Below are positions 27,201 to 35,741 of a stretch of DNA of 64,000 bases, in pieces. Both the position numbers and the translations under genes were made by a program. The notes under the pieces are model-generated. The model was not told where the DNA came from. It ran no database searches and saw only the letters and a list, made by a program, of their open reading frames with translations. Positions within the stretch are counted from its first letter, which is position 1; every line of letters starts with the position of its first letter. The stretch spans positions 4,402,001-4,466,000 of the forward strand of contig JADJXD010000001.1 of assembly GCA_016715985.1 (NCBI GenBank). Direction: 5' to 3'. Origin of the DNA: Saprospiraceae bacterium (GTDB lineage: Bacteria > Bacteroidota > Bacteroidia > Chitinophagales > Saprospiraceae).

Positions 27201-29628
27201 TGGTTTGTGATAATGCAGGGCCATCCCAATTGAAGGAATAATTACCGGGTGGGGTTAATGCTGTCACTCTGGTAGTGTCTTTTAAACAAGTAATAGGAGG
27301 GATGAAAAACAGTACATCAGGTATACCCGCACCATATGTCACATTGACTGATCCGGTACCTATACATCCTGATTCTGTTGTAACTATCACGGTGTACAGA
27401 CCGGCTTGTGTAACATAAGGACTCATTTGTAACGAACTAAATCCAAAAGGACCACTCCATTCAATTCCGGTGATTACCTGATTGGAAGTTACATTAAGTT
27501 GTGTGCTGTCCACCTGACAGGTTATCGGATTGGCTGACAACATCAAAACGGGTTTCAATGTGTCTATTTCGATAACAAAAGAAGTATCTTTTTTACATCC
27601 ATTTACACCTGTTACTGTCACGTTGAATGTTCCGGCATTATTAATGGAGGGCGATGAGCTGATTGAATTCAATCCCGGCCCGGTCCAAAGATAGCCTGTC
27701 AGTGGCATATCAGCTTCTATAACCGGCTGAACACTTAGTTTACTACAGGTGATATTTTCCACTTCCAGTTTCGTGATAACCGGTAAAATGATTTCCTTAA
27801 TGATTTCTATGTCAAAACTATCCACACAACCATTCTGAAGATCGGTCAATCGCAATTTTACGTTTTCCGGTTCTGATACCTGAGGGGATGAAGACATTTC
27901 AAAACCAACATCTACTCCCGACCAGTTGTAGGAGTACAGGCGATTAATCTGGTGAATAACGATAATGTTTGCTTTTTCATTCAGACAATCAAGCGTATCT
28001 GCGGTCAAAACAGGTTCTTCGACCATAAGATCCGATAAAACTGTGATGGAGTCCAACACTGAACAACCATTGTCCGAAACAACGGTTACTATATATTTTC
28101 CGGGATTCCATATCCGAATATTATTTAATTCAGTCTGAAAAGGATTTAAATCAACGGATTCCCAAATAGTATTATTGATTGTTCTGGACGAGTTTAAAGT
28201 AATGGTAACGGTATCCGCTGCACAGGTCAGTATCGGTGCGGAAAGCGAGGTGACGGGTACAGAATTGTCCTCAAATATTTCAATAGACGCTGTATCCCTG
28301 CAAGTCAAACCAAAAGCAGTACCTGAAATTTCAAGATTGTACAATCCCGGTTGGGAAATATCTACAATAAATTCTGTCGGGTCAGTATCCACCTTGCCAT
28401 TCGTACTAAACCATTGATAGCTTGGGTTATTAACAAATGTACCTTGATTTGAACCTATAAGAGAAATAACGTTATTAAAACAATTTAAAGAATCTGCATC
28501 AGGTTGAATGACGGTTTCAATAGAAATAAGTCGGAGATCCAGTTCTACCAATGAATCACATGCTCCGTTTGGAATCCTGATGATATAAATCCCCTGCGCA
28601 TTATATTTCTCACCATTCATTTCTACTTCGTCACCTGCACAAATATAATTTACCACTTTAGTAGGAGCGATATCATTGACAATTGTGATGTTGATACAGC
28701 TATCAGAAACAGCGGCACAGGCATTATTATTCCGGAAATATTCATTAACGGATTCTGTTGAATGTATTGTTCCTAAGGGGGGAAGTAATGTCTGGTCCAA
28801 TACAGAATGCTGCAATCCACACACTTTGTAAATTCCGGGTGCAAATGTTCTGAAATCTGTATCTGACTTATAAGAGTGTATTGTGTCTTCAGAAAAAACA
28901 ACATTGGTATATATAAATGTATTGTTTTGTACAGGAGGGATTGCCGGATAAATTTTAATGAGATCCAGATTCAGTTCAGAGCTGCCTTCACAGAATAAAA
29001 GGTCATCTCCTGTAAAAACTCCCGGATCGAGTCGACACTCCGAACAGGCAGCTCCCGTATCATCACAGAATATCAGCTGAATGTTTTGAATGAGACCTTC
29101 GCCAAAGTCTGCAAGATCTATACATTTAAATGTCCAGGTTCCATTAGCAGGACCGGTGTTAAAATTCTGTAATCTGCCGGTGTGGGGAAAATATTGGCCT
29201 TTGTACGTTTTGAAATTTTCCCAATCCTGATCATTTTCCCATATCTCACTAAAACCGGGGTCAGGCGATGCATTTCCTTCAGGAGGACTTTGAACAAATA
29301 TAACATCCCAATTGACAAATCCTGTAAAATAAGCTGTCGTCGTACCACCGACTAACCTGATTTTTTGTCCGGATGGAGAAATCAGGTCTATCAGCAATTC
29401 TTTTACAAACGGGTGTCTGAACTTAATAGCGACACCACATAATCCCTGAAGCGGGTCGTTGAGATTATTATTGAGCAAACCCTGTACAACAATAGATATA
29501 TCTGTGGTGTCAGCTGAGTCATTTTCTAAATCGGTGATGGTTATATTCCGGGTGACAGCGCATTGCGAATGCAGTTGTGTGAGTGTTGGTATTAGTAACA
29601 GAACTAAGAACAGTATTTTATTTTTCAT
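24208..29628 (-). CDS. Giant multi-domain adhesin with P-domain and type B (gliding-associated) T9SS sorting domain
   Basis: The protein has 1806 residues. A signal peptide (about 1-22, ending LHSQ) is followed by a proprotein-convertase P-like domain (about 50-190, FRHPFVKELLIDLISPSGQK, GTWTFKCID). Then come some 15-17 Ig/PKD-like repeats of about 75-90 residues, each with a cysteine near the start and a GxYTVTVTxxNGC end, which suggests disulphides. A SprB-like repeat follows (about 1560-1635) and the C-terminus is the gliding motility-associated type B sorting domain (VPNIFNPES, VKIFDRWAE, GWDGTYKGKNVQPGVF). It should be exported by the type IX system and displayed or released at the cell surface. 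Confidence 0.92.
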   Translation of the reverse strand: MKNKILFLVLLLIPTLTQLHSQCAVTRNITITDLENDSADTTDISIVVQGLLNNNLNDPLQGLCGVAIKFRHPFVKELLIDLISPSGQKIRLVGGTTTAYFTGFVNWDVIFVQSPPEGNASPDPGFSEIWENDQDWENFKTYKGQYFPHTGRLQNFNTGPANGTWTFKCIDLADFGEGLIQNIQLIFCDDTGAACSECRLDPGVFTGDDLLFCEGSSELNLDLIKIYPAIPPVQNNTFIYTNVVFSEDTIHSYKSDTDFRTFAPGIYKVCGLQHSVLDQTLLPPLGTIHSTESVNEYFRNNNACAAVSDSCINITIVNDIAPTKVVNYICAGDEVEMNGEKYNAQGIYIIRIPNGACDSLVELDLRLISIETVIQPDADSLNCFNNVISLIGSNQGTFVNNPSYQWFSTNGKVDTDPTEFIVDISQPGLYNLEISGTAFGLTCRDTASIEIFEDNSVPVTSLSAPILTCAADTVTITLNSSRTINNTIWESVDLNPFQTELNNIRIWNPGKYIVTVVSDNGCSVLDSITVLSDLMVEEPVLTADTLDCLNEKANIIVIHQINRLYSYNWSGVDVGFEMSSSPQVSEPENVKLRLTDLQNGCVDSFDIEIIKEIILPVITKLEVENITCSKLSVQPVIEADMPLTGYLWTGPGLNSISSSPSINNAGTFNVTVTGVNGCKKDTSFVIEIDTLKPVLMLSANPITCQVDSTQLNVTSNQVITGIEWSGPFGFSSLQMSPYVTQAGLYTVIVTTESGCIGTGSVNVTYGAGIPDVLFFIPPITCLKDTTRVTALTPPGNYSFNWDGPALSQTNIAFPFIFAPGEYRITVTDIDSGCTSVSRVNVLDERVYPTATLTSEIINCVKDSVQIILIPDLPLSTVNYTGPDDFISSQQSPFIKKEGWYYVTYTNALMCSRTDSILIERNDEFPVLNVPDVVFKCKQDSIAVVGQSTIAGTTFQWSNSESFNKSGAEVFVYKGGTYTLRGTAPNQCKDSIQFTIGYDTISPTLSINTPDILTCRDPEIILTALSDQGVTFIWSEGNVNTTTLTVTEPKDYTVTATGSNNCESSFTVSVLENKTFPVFSSIASTINCKDALSLVIVTPENVIENITWANDNPVQVSMGSLSFNTPLPGIYKFSVINEEQCVSEGSVSVFQDKEVPNILSVISDSITCTNPSINIGFIVEKPVFSYIWNGPGFNFVSTDNIITVTEGGVYEVTITGANFCVKDSFIQVIKNREIPEFTTFSDTLTCEKGKINIGVNPISNIVGYLWGGNDLISNSRNPIVFIPGLYTVTVTNSNGCTAVGQVDVPSNFVKPEFEMRDTILLPCDSSTIALFVTSSEIIVRYKWTFPDGTVNNNNMPLSDQPGEYQVQVVGENGCPSEIKQFTAIIDTRPPGFKYTTDTITCEKPLATLSATSDEMGVTYKWIGPTGLENSEDNFQTTIGGIYKLIVTNENKCNDSIIFSVPSDTISPIAIITQSGSIQCESRIVRLNTTVTDENPFLIYQWDSQNGTILSNDKVKTITVNQPGIYRLEIFNPRNGCNSEQEYILIEELPQLTTLEADIRDPLCVGFKNGKITLDNITGRPPYTITVNGQDFGNVRSYSFLAPGNYLINIIDSLGCRLDTILTVKEGSDFTIRVPEIVYVNFGDSILLIPEISDLNNTEPEIQWTKGNEIICENCEDLWVRPFINTVYTVRVSLDGQCTQSAKVLVSVNNNLDQSVPNIFNPESTQGNNIFYIPQTRGIEKILSVKIFDRWAEAMYYSTEMVPGDNSIGWDGTYKGKNVQPGVFVLIIEMQLSDGTYYKYIGDLTLIR

Positions 29629-29701
29629 CTATTTCAGGCTAGTTACATGTAAAAATATTTCAGTTTTATTTGAAATACTCTGATATCCGGTGTTGCATCG
29701 G

Positions 29702-29733
29702 CAAAGATAATTTAAAAATGACTATGCTTCCAA
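29702..29733 (-). promoter_or_regulatory. Promoter of the giant adhesin gene
   Basis: On the minus strand TTG, 21 nt and then TATCTTTG match the Bacteroidota -33/-7 pattern. The -7 element ends about 74 nt upstream of the adhesin ATG. The remainder of 29629-29955 shows no other feature. Confidence 0.6.
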
Positions 29734-29955
29734 AAATATTTTTGGCAATAGAAGTGAAAAGTACCTTCTGCTCATCCTTCATTGATATTTGTAAGAGGGG
29801 AATTTTACCGAATGTGCTGCTTTACGTAAAACAAATAATCTGTTTTAATTCAAATATAAAATCGAATAAATTCAATCAGGAGATTTTAATATCAACTAAA
29901 TTGGGTTTTGAATGTCAGAAGGGCAGTAATTCTATTATCTCAGACACATGATATT

Positions 29956-30675
29956 TTACTCCTCCCCTAAAACCCATGAAGGATCTACTTTTGATTTGTA
30001 TTTTTTATGGATGTATATCTTAACATGTTCTGCAGCTTCCTGAACATCATCTGTAAATAGCAGTAACTTAAGTTCTTCTGCATTGATAGTGCCTTCATTC
30101 ACCATTAATTCCATCTGTTTTCTCACATCAGAAAAATAGGATGTCCCCATTACCACTACCGGAAAATCATGAAGTATTTTTGTTTGTATCAGGGTGAGTG
30201 TCTCAAATAGTTCGTCCAATGTTCCAAAACCACCGGGCAGTACTATAAATGCATAAGAATATTTAAGCAGCAGGACTTTTCGAATAAAGAAATGTTCAAA
30301 GTGGACAGACTTTGTCATATATTTATTTGATGCCTGTTCTTTTGGAAGTTTAATAGTACAACCGACCGAAATTCCATTAGCTTCCATCGCTCCCCTGTTG
30401 GCAGCTTCCATAATTCCCGGGCCACCACCTGTCATAACCGCAAATCCCATTTCAGCAAAAGTTTTCCCTACCTGAACTGCTAATTCATAGTATTTATGCC
30501 CTTCCTGAAATCGTGCAGACCCAAAAACTGTCACAGATGGACCCAGAAAATGCATAGCTCTGAATCCCCTGATAAACTGAATCATCACTCGGACCGTAAA
30601 TAAAAATTCTTTCCAGCGACTATTTGGGCCTTCCAGAAAATCTACGCCTTGTTGTATGAATTTTTTATCAGACAA
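29956..30675 (-). CDS. LOG-family (TIGR00730) nucleotide phosphoribohydrolase-like protein
   Basis: This 239-residue Rossmann-fold protein carries both family motifs, GGGPGIMEAANRGA and PGGFGTLDELFE. LOG proteins release the base from nucleoside 5'-monophosphates (cytokinin-activating type), and many bacterial members have a general nucleotide-cleaving role. It is the last gene of a minus-strand operon (CBS protein, universal stress protein, LOG), 11 nt after the stress-protein gene. Co-transcription with stress genes suggests induction under respiratory or stationary stress. Confidence 0.88.
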   Translation of the reverse strand: MSDKKFIQQGVDFLEGPNSRWKEFLFTVRVMIQFIRGFRAMHFLGPSVTVFGSARFQEGHKYYELAVQVGKTFAEMGFAVMTGGGPGIMEAANRGAMEANGISVGCTIKLPKEQASNKYMTKSVHFEHFFIRKVLLLKYSYAFIVLPGGFGTLDELFETLTLIQTKILHDFPVVVMGTSYFSDVRKQMELMVNEGTINAEELKLLLFTDDVQEAAEHVKIYIHKKYKSKVDPSWVLGEE

Positions 30676-30686
30676 TGAGACTTTTT

Positions 30687-31781
30687 TTAATCTACCGGGT
30701 AGATGAGGACAGGTTTTTGACTGTACAATGCAAAATGTTCTGAAATACTTTCATGAAATAATTCGGCTAAAAAATTTCGGTGCTTTTTGGTAAAGACCAA
30801 CAGGTCATATTGCACACCTTCCAATGCAGCATCCAACCCTTTCAGTACATTGTCCGCTTTGATTACTTTGATTTGATAGTTGAGGTTTTTAAAATTCTTT
30901 TTTAAAATTTCTTCCAAGAGATCAATATTATATTCTTCATCGTTGGTATCCACATGGACTATTTTAATCATAGCCCCAAATTTTTCACTCATGGTTGCCA
31001 CATTAAAAATATTATTTGAATCAGTTTTCAGACTCTCTGATGCAAATACTACATTTTTGGGAGTAGCGTATGAAAAATCAGGAGGAATTACAAAAAGCGG
31101 ACATGACGCATTTTTCATCATGTCAATAGAGAGTGAACCGAATATTTTTTTGAAAGAGTCCCCTTCACCTGTCGAACCCATCACCATTGCAACATTTTCC
31201 TGCTTGGATAGCTCTGTTAGCTCCGTTTTAGGAAAGCCTACTCTGAATTCTGATTCGACTAAAGGTTCATGCATGAATTCTCCGATCCAGTCCTGATTAA
31301 CCGAATGGACAAAATCATCCAGTTTTTTTCTGTGATATTGTTCAAGATTGTTGTCTGGTACACTCAGCTCATTAAAATCTGCTGAAGTGGGGAAGTAAAC
31401 ATGTGTCATCACTAACATGGCGTTCAGATCCTGCGCCAGCCCGTTGGCATAATTGTATGCATTATAGGATGGTTCGGAAAAATCGGTAGGAACAATTAAC
31501 TTTTTCATATTTCCAAAATTTTCAATTTTTAAAATCGATTGAATAGCATGACGCAAAGATGCATTAAATCTGCCGTTTCCTTCGATTTCTATCAGGGTAT
31601 CATCATTTACTTTGATTGCAGGTACAGAATGAACCTGATCTTTAATGAAATTGCTGATATTCCTTTCTTCTTCCAGCTTGTATTCAATACCCGCCAACTC
31701 AAGGTACGCCATGATCTTATTTTTTACCATTTCATAACTGGCAGTTCCCGTACCGTAAATTTTTAGTTGTATCATTTCCAA
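30687..31781 (-). CDS. Thioredoxin-fold domain fused to tandem universal stress protein domains
   Basis: The protein has 364 residues. Residues 1-85 resemble a small thioredoxin-3/glutaredoxin-like fold (IKIYGTGT-like start, VPAIKVNDDTLIEIEG) but lack the active-site cysteines; the usual CxxC position reads TASYEM. From residue 91 (MKKLIVPTDFSEPSYNA) come two UspA domains. The first has the ATP-binding pattern GSTGEGDSFKKIFGS; the second lacks it. USPs respond to starvation, oxygen limitation and redox stress. It lies 26 nt downstream of a CBS-domain gene and 11 nt upstream of the LOG gene. An internal start at M91 is possible but not required. Confidence 0.88.
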   Translation of the reverse strand: MEMIQLKIYGTGTASYEMVKNKIMAYLELAGIEYKLEEERNISNFIKDQVHSVPAIKVNDDTLIEIEGNGRFNASLRHAIQSILKIENFGNMKKLIVPTDFSEPSYNAYNYANGLAQDLNAMLVMTHVYFPTSADFNELSVPDNNLEQYHRKKLDDFVHSVNQDWIGEFMHEPLVESEFRVGFPKTELTELSKQENVAMVMGSTGEGDSFKKIFGSLSIDMMKNASCPLFVIPPDFSYATPKNVVFASESLKTDSNNIFNVATMSEKFGAMIKIVHVDTNDEEYNIDLLEEILKKNFKNLNYQIKVIKADNVLKGLDAALEGVQYDLLVFTKKHRNFLAELFHESISEHFALYSQKPVLIYPVD

Positions 31782-31807
31782 TCTGATTGATCGAGGTCAT
31801 TTAAGTT

Positions 31808-32239
31808 TTACATAACTTCGTGAGGCACTTCTGCCAGTCCTTTAATGATGTCATATGTTGTGACTATACCGATGATTTTTTTATTATCTACAACCGGTAG
31901 CCCATGAAACATATTCTCTTTAAACACTTCAAGAGCGACATTTATTTTATCTCCAGGCTCCAACTTGGCTAATCGTTTAGTCATAATGTCTTTGGAAGTG
32001 TAATTATTCATTCGAACTTCTTCCAGTGCTCTGTCACTTTCATTTTCAGAGAAGCCTCGTTTAAAAAACAGGAAATCAGATTTACTGATCATTCCCACTA
32101 ATTCATCACCTTCCACTACCGGCAAATGATGTATTTTGTGATTACTGAATAATTTAGCAATAATGGCTAAACTGTCATTCATACCCACAGTTATAGGATT
32201 GGGTGTCATAATGGATGAAACGGGATCAAGAATATTCAT
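31808..32239 (-). CDS. CBS-domain pair protein
   Basis: A 143-residue stand-alone Bateman module is built from two CBS motifs (VSSIMTPNPITVGMNDSL with HHLPVVEGDELVGMISKSD, and SKDIMTKRLAKLEPGD with HGLPVVDNKKIIGIVTTYD). Such proteins bind adenine nucleotides and signal energy state. It is the first gene of the CBS-USP-LOG operon. Its upstream region contains a CRP/FNR-like box at 32297-32310 and a -7-like element at 32267-32274. It is a paralogue of the protein at 35228-35686. Confidence 0.9.
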   Translation of the reverse strand: MNILDPVSSIMTPNPITVGMNDSLAIIAKLFSNHKIHHLPVVEGDELVGMISKSDFLFFKRGFSENESDRALEEVRMNNYTSKDIMTKRLAKLEPGDKINVALEVFKENMFHGLPVVDNKKIIGIVTTYDIIKGLAEVPHEVM

Positions 32240-32266
32240 ATTAAGTCAATTTTTTGGTTAATAGCT

Positions 32267-32274
32267 CAAAGATC
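32267..32274 (-). promoter_or_regulatory. -7 promoter element of the CBS-USP-LOG operon
   Basis: On the minus strand this reads GATCTTTG, one mismatch from TAnnTTTG. It lies 36.5 bp from the centre of the upstream TGAT-N4-ATCA box, the same distance as at the second CBS operon. Confidence 0.5.
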
Positions 32275-32296
32275 AAATGTTTTAAAATTTAAAATT

Positions 32297-32310
32297 ATGA
32301 TATAAATCAT
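32297..32310. promoter_or_regulatory. CRP/FNR-like operator between the CBS operon and the FixL-like kinase gene
   Basis: ATGAT-ATAA-ATCAT is a perfect inverted repeat with the 4-nt spacing of FNR boxes. Relative to the CBS promoter its centre falls near -41 to -43, the usual class II activator position. An overlapping palindrome, ATCATT-AAG-AATGAT, occupies 32309-32323. A receiver-CRP/FNR regulator is encoded 1.4 kb away. Confidence 0.65.
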
Positions 32311-32328
32311 CATTAAGAATGATTTTCA

Positions 32329-32336
32329 TATTTTTG
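32329..32336 (+). promoter_or_regulatory. -7 promoter element of the histidine kinase gene
   Basis: TATTTTTG is an exact TAnnTTTG match about 86 nt upstream of the kinase ATG, 32.5 bp from the centre of the FNR-like box. Confidence 0.5.
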
Positions 32337-32422
32337 TGGAATTATCTCTTTTTGATGATGTGAAATATATCGTCCGAAAGTAAACGATTAAAATATGAAT
32401 CCCTCAGAATTAAATTGTATAA

Positions 32423-33691
32423 ATGTCTTCAATGCTGCACAGTGACCTTCTGTTAAGGTTGAAATCTGTTTTTGAAACCGCAGTTGATGGAATCATTGTG
32501 ATTGATGAAAAAGGTATTATTGAAGAATTGAATCCATCAGCAGCCAGGCTGTTTCAATATGATGTAACTGAGTTAGTTGGCAAGAATGTTTCATTGCTCA
32601 TGCAACCGGATGATTCCAGACTTCATGACGGATATCTTGAAAACTATAAAAGAACCGGTGTTGCAAAAATAATTGGAATTGGCAGAGAAGTGCAGGGACT
32701 TACCAAATCCGGCAAGGTTTTTCCTTTTTGGTTGTCCGTCAATAAAGTTCAGCTTGATGACAAACTTATCTTTACCGGATTTATACATGATCTGACCGAT
32801 GTTCGTCTGGCAGAAAAAAGATTGAATGCGCTTAATCATGAATTGGAAGACAAAGTAGTTCAGCGTACTTATGAACTGGAGAGTGTCATCAACAGACTGC
32901 TTGACTTAAACAAAAGATTTGAAGAGGAGATAAAGGCGCACATCTTTACAGAGTCTTTATTAAAACAGAAAGAGAAGGAATTGACAGATAGTCTTGCAAA
33001 GGAAAAAGAACTTGGTGAGCTGAAATCGAGATTTGTATCAATGGCATCTCATGAATTCAGAACTCCGCTTTCCACAATTTTATCTTCCGCCGCTCTTCTG
33101 TCAAGATATACCGAAGCTGCCCAACAGGAAAATCGAGATAAGCATATCTTAAAAATTAAAGCAGCAGTCTACCATCTTACGGGCATCCTGAATGATTTTT
33201 TATCACTCAGCAAAGTAGATGAAGGCAAGATTGTGGTTCATTCAGAACTTTTCAATTTAAAAAATATGGGGACCGAGTTAATAGAGGAATTGAGTACTTT
33301 ACTGAAAGAAAAACAACAGATCAACTATAGTTTCATTGGTTCTGAAGAAATGATATGTACAGATGCCAAAATTTTGAAAAATGTCCTGATTAATATTTTA
33401 GCAAATGCAATCAAATATTCAGAAGCTGGAACAGAAATCAATTTTGATATCATCAGAGATAGTAAGTTTTCCTGTATCCATGTGAAAGACCAGGGAATCG
33501 GCATCCCGGAAGCAGACCAGAAGTATTTGTTCGAACGGTTTTTCAGAGCCAGTAACGTTACAAATATGGAAGGTACAGGTCTCGGGTTGCACATTGTCAA
33601 AAAATATTTGGAATTGCTTAATGCCGAAATTACATACTCCAGCAGAATCAATGAAGGAAGTACATTTACTATCACAATACCTGAAAATTAA
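32423..33691 (+). CDS. FixL-like PAS (putative haem oxygen sensor) histidine kinase
   Basis: This is a 422-residue soluble sensor kinase with no membrane segment. The PAS domain (about 10-125) is of the FixL type. H68 in RLHDGY aligns with the FixL haem ligand His200 and R88 in IIGIGR aligns with the ligand-sensing Arg220, as judged from the known Bradyrhizobium sequence. A coiled coil follows (about 130-195), then HisKA with phospho-acceptor H210 (SHEFRTP) and an HATPase domain (NAIKYSE, DQGIGIP, GTGLGLHIVKK). The response-regulator gene starts 15 nt downstream. Oxygen or nitric oxide sensing is inferred; the other distal-pocket residues of FixL (R206, H214) are not conserved. Confidence 0.88.
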   Translation: MSSMLHSDLLLRLKSVFETAVDGIIVIDEKGIIEELNPSAARLFQYDVTELVGKNVSLLMQPDDSRLHDGYLENYKRTGVAKIIGIGREVQGLTKSGKVFPFWLSVNKVQLDDKLIFTGFIHDLTDVRLAEKRLNALNHELEDKVVQRTYELESVINRLLDLNKRFEEEIKAHIFTESLLKQKEKELTDSLAKEKELGELKSRFVSMASHEFRTPLSTILSSAALLSRYTEAAQQENRDKHILKIKAAVYHLTGILNDFLSLSKVDEGKIVVHSELFNLKNMGTELIEELSTLLKEKQQINYSFIGSEEMICTDAKILKNVLINILANAIKYSEAGTEINFDIIRDSKFSCIHVKDQGIGIPEADQKYLFERFFRASNVTNMEGTGLGLHIVKKYLELLNAEITYSSRINEGSTFTITIPEN

Positions 33692-33706
33692 AAACAAAAC
33701 TGAATT

Positions 33707-34753
33707 ATGGCTTATAAAATATTAATAATAGAAGACAATAAAAATGTTAGAGAAAATCTGGCAGAACTATTGGAATTGGCAGGATATGAAGCCATAACTG
33801 CTGAGAATGGGAAATTGGGCGTCATAAAAGCCTGTGAAGTCATTCCGGACCTGATATTATGTGATATAATGATGCCTGAAATGGATGGTTTTGGTGTTCT
33901 TCGGGTCATTTCGCATCAACCTTCCACGATGCATATTCCATTTTTGTTCCTGACGGCAAAAGCTGAAAAAGAAGATTTCCGCAAAGGAATGGGATTGGGA
34001 GCTGATGATTATATTACCAAACCCTTTGATGATGTAGAACTTTTGGACACGATAGAGTTGCGATTGAAGAAAAGTGCCGGACTAAAGAAGCATTTTGATA
34101 ATACAGAACAGGGTTTCCAGCACTTTATCAATGAAGCAAGAGCACAAAAAGAGTTTGATAAATTATCTGAAAACAGAGAAATACGTTCTTATCATAAAAG
34201 AGATATGATCTATCAGCATGGTAATTATCCCAAGTGGCTTTATTTTATTGCTTCCGGCAGTGTCAAATGCTATCAGATAAATGAATTTGGAAAAGAACTG
34301 ATCACCCAGGTGTACAAAAAGGGTGATTTTTTTGGTTACTTACCATTATTAATGAATGAGCCTTATCATGATTATGCATCCGCTATTGAAGACTGTGAAA
34401 TCCGATTTATTCCGGCAAATGATTTTACATTGTTATTATTAAATAATCGGGAAGTTTCAGCTAAATTTATCAGAATGTTAGCCAATTATGCGGAAGAAAC
34501 AGAAAAGCAACTCATTGAATTGGCTTACAGCTCTGTCCGAAAAAAAGTTGCCAACGCATTATTGAAATTTAATGAACTGAAAGACAGCAGCAAAATGGCT
34601 ATTTTGAGAGATGACATCGCTAATATGGCGGGAAGTGCAAAAGAGACGGTCATCAGAACTCTGTCTGATTTCAAACATGAAGGACTGATATCTATTGACG
34701 AAAACAGAATCAGATTACTGAATATAGATAAGCTTAAAAATATGCCTCAATAG
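33707..34753 (+). CDS. Response regulator: receiver domain fused to a CRP/FNR-type transcription factor
   Basis: The protein has 348 residues. The N-terminal receiver (1-120) has phospho-acceptor D53 in ILCDIMMPEMDG. A cyclic-nucleotide-binding-like domain lies at about 145-260 and a CRP-type winged helix at about 265-340, with recognition helix AKETVIRTLSDFKHEG. That helix keeps the E...R pair used by CRP/FNR proteins to read TGA half-sites. There is no N-terminal cysteine cluster, so an FNR-type iron-sulphur sensor is unlikely; input should come from the adjacent kinase. The fusion places phospho-signalling directly on a CRP-family activator. Likely targets are the two CBS operons with TGAT-N4-ATCA boxes. 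Confidence 0.92.
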   Translation: MAYKILIIEDNKNVRENLAELLELAGYEAITAENGKLGVIKACEVIPDLILCDIMMPEMDGFGVLRVISHQPSTMHIPFLFLTAKAEKEDFRKGMGLGADDYITKPFDDVELLDTIELRLKKSAGLKKHFDNTEQGFQHFINEARAQKEFDKLSENREIRSYHKRDMIYQHGNYPKWLYFIASGSVKCYQINEFGKELITQVYKKGDFFGYLPLLMNEPYHDYASAIEDCEIRFIPANDFTLLLLNNREVSAKFIRMLANYAEETEKQLIELAYSSVRKKVANALLKFNELKDSSKMAILRDDIANMAGSAKETVIRTLSDFKHEGLISIDENRIRLLNIDKLKNMPQ

Positions 34754-34776
34754 CTGGTGTAAATTATAATCAAACC

Positions 34777-35184
34777 TTAAATCCTTCTGTCCACATCCAT
34801 GGGTTCTTCCATCGCATCCGGATATATCTGTTGCATAGAACGTTCGCCTTTTCCATTTTGTTTTTCAAGTGTCCAGTCATCTGTGACAGATGTCTGAAGC
34901 CAGATTTCATTGGATTTTCTGAATACCTGAATGTTCACATTCAATTTTTCTGCCATCATATTTTCAAATTCACTTACTTTCATATCCGCCTCTATATTCA
35001 ATTCTTCAGTTTTTAGGTCAGGATTAATATCAATCAACTTCAAATGGTGTGGTAGCTGATCTGCTATTGGAGACCCTTTATGTAGTTGATGTGCTTTTTT
35101 ATACACTTCAACCTTCAGATAAGGAAAAACTCCTGTGAAATAATTGAAGAGATCCTGTATAGTGGTTTGATGATTTATTTTCAT
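34777..35184 (-). CDS. Conserved hypothetical protein next to stress genes
   Basis: The 135-residue cytoplasmic protein has no recognised domain. It has a Bacteroidota-type pattern (TTIQDLFNYFTGVFPYLKVEVYKK in two adjoining parts, then VQVFRKSNEIWLQTS-like and DDWTLEKQN), which I recall from hypothetical proteins near universal stress protein genes. It lies 43 nt downstream of the second CBS gene, so the two are probably co-transcribed from the promoter near 35711 under the same CRP/FNR-like box. Confidence 0.8.
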   Translation of the reverse strand: MKINHQTTIQDLFNYFTGVFPYLKVEVYKKAHQLHKGSPIADQLPHHLKLIDINPDLKTEELNIEADMKVSEFENMMAEKLNVNIQVFRKSNEIWLQTSVTDDWTLEKQNGKGERSMQQIYPDAMEEPMDVDRRI

Positions 35185-35227
35185 GGGTGATTATTTTAGA
35201 TTTGATAATAAAAAATGTTGACTCCCA

Positions 35228-35686
35228 TCAGCCTGGAAGCAATCCTTTATCTGTGTAGGCAAGTATCATAAGATCATACGTGGTAATAATACCTTCCAAT
35301 CTGCCGTCTTCATCTACTACCGGCAAGGCGTGAAAATAGTTTTCTTTAAAAATATCGACACATTTGCCTATCAGGTCATCACGGGTAACTTTTAAAACAT
35401 TCGTCTCCATCATATCTTTTGCCAGATTACTGGTCAATAAAAAGATGTTTTTTCTTTCACTGGAAGGCAAATTTAACTTGGTGCCCCAATCCAGTAACAA
35501 CAACATGTCGGATCTGGATATCATACCCACGCATCTTTGGTACTGATCAACGACAGGTATGTGATGAATCATTTCTTTTTCAAAAATGTAATTGACCTCT
35601 TTGAGAATCATGTCTTCAGGGACGCTGATTACTTCTGATGTCATTACGGATTTGACTGGCAGCATACATAAATCTTTTGGCATCAT
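35228..35686 (-). CDS. CBS-domain pair protein
   Basis: The 152-residue Bateman module has two CBS motifs (VKSVMTSEVISVPEDMIL, HHIPVVDQYQRCVGMISRSD; then MMETNVLKVTRDD, HALPVVDEDGRLEGIITTYD). It is a paralogue of 31808-32239 and shares its promoter layout: a TGAT-N4-ATCA box at 35742-35753 and a -7-like element at 35711-35718. It is followed by the 135-residue hypothetical gene. Confidence 0.9.
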   Translation of the reverse strand: MMPKDLCMLPVKSVMTSEVISVPEDMILKEVNYIFEKEMIHHIPVVDQYQRCVGMISRSDMLLLLDWGTKLNLPSSERKNIFLLTSNLAKDMMETNVLKVTRDDLIGKCVDIFKENYFHALPVVDEDGRLEGIITTYDLMILAYTDKGLLPG

Positions 35687-35710
35687 AGTTTTACAATTTT
35701 TTGTTTAATG

Positions 35711-35718
35711 CAAAGAAA
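35711..35718 (-). promoter_or_regulatory. -7 promoter element of the second CBS operon
   Basis: On the minus strand TTTCTTTG is one mismatch from TAnnTTTG. Its distance to the centre of the TGAT-N4-ATCA box is 36.5 bp, identical to the other CBS operon. Confidence 0.45.
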
Positions 35719-35741
35719 AGCTAATTTATCCATATTTTTAC

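Noticed and set aside
29670..29951. 93-codon plus-strand frame between adhesin and LOG genes
   Set aside because: It has no similarity or promoter of its own, and it overlaps the adhesin promoter on the other strand.
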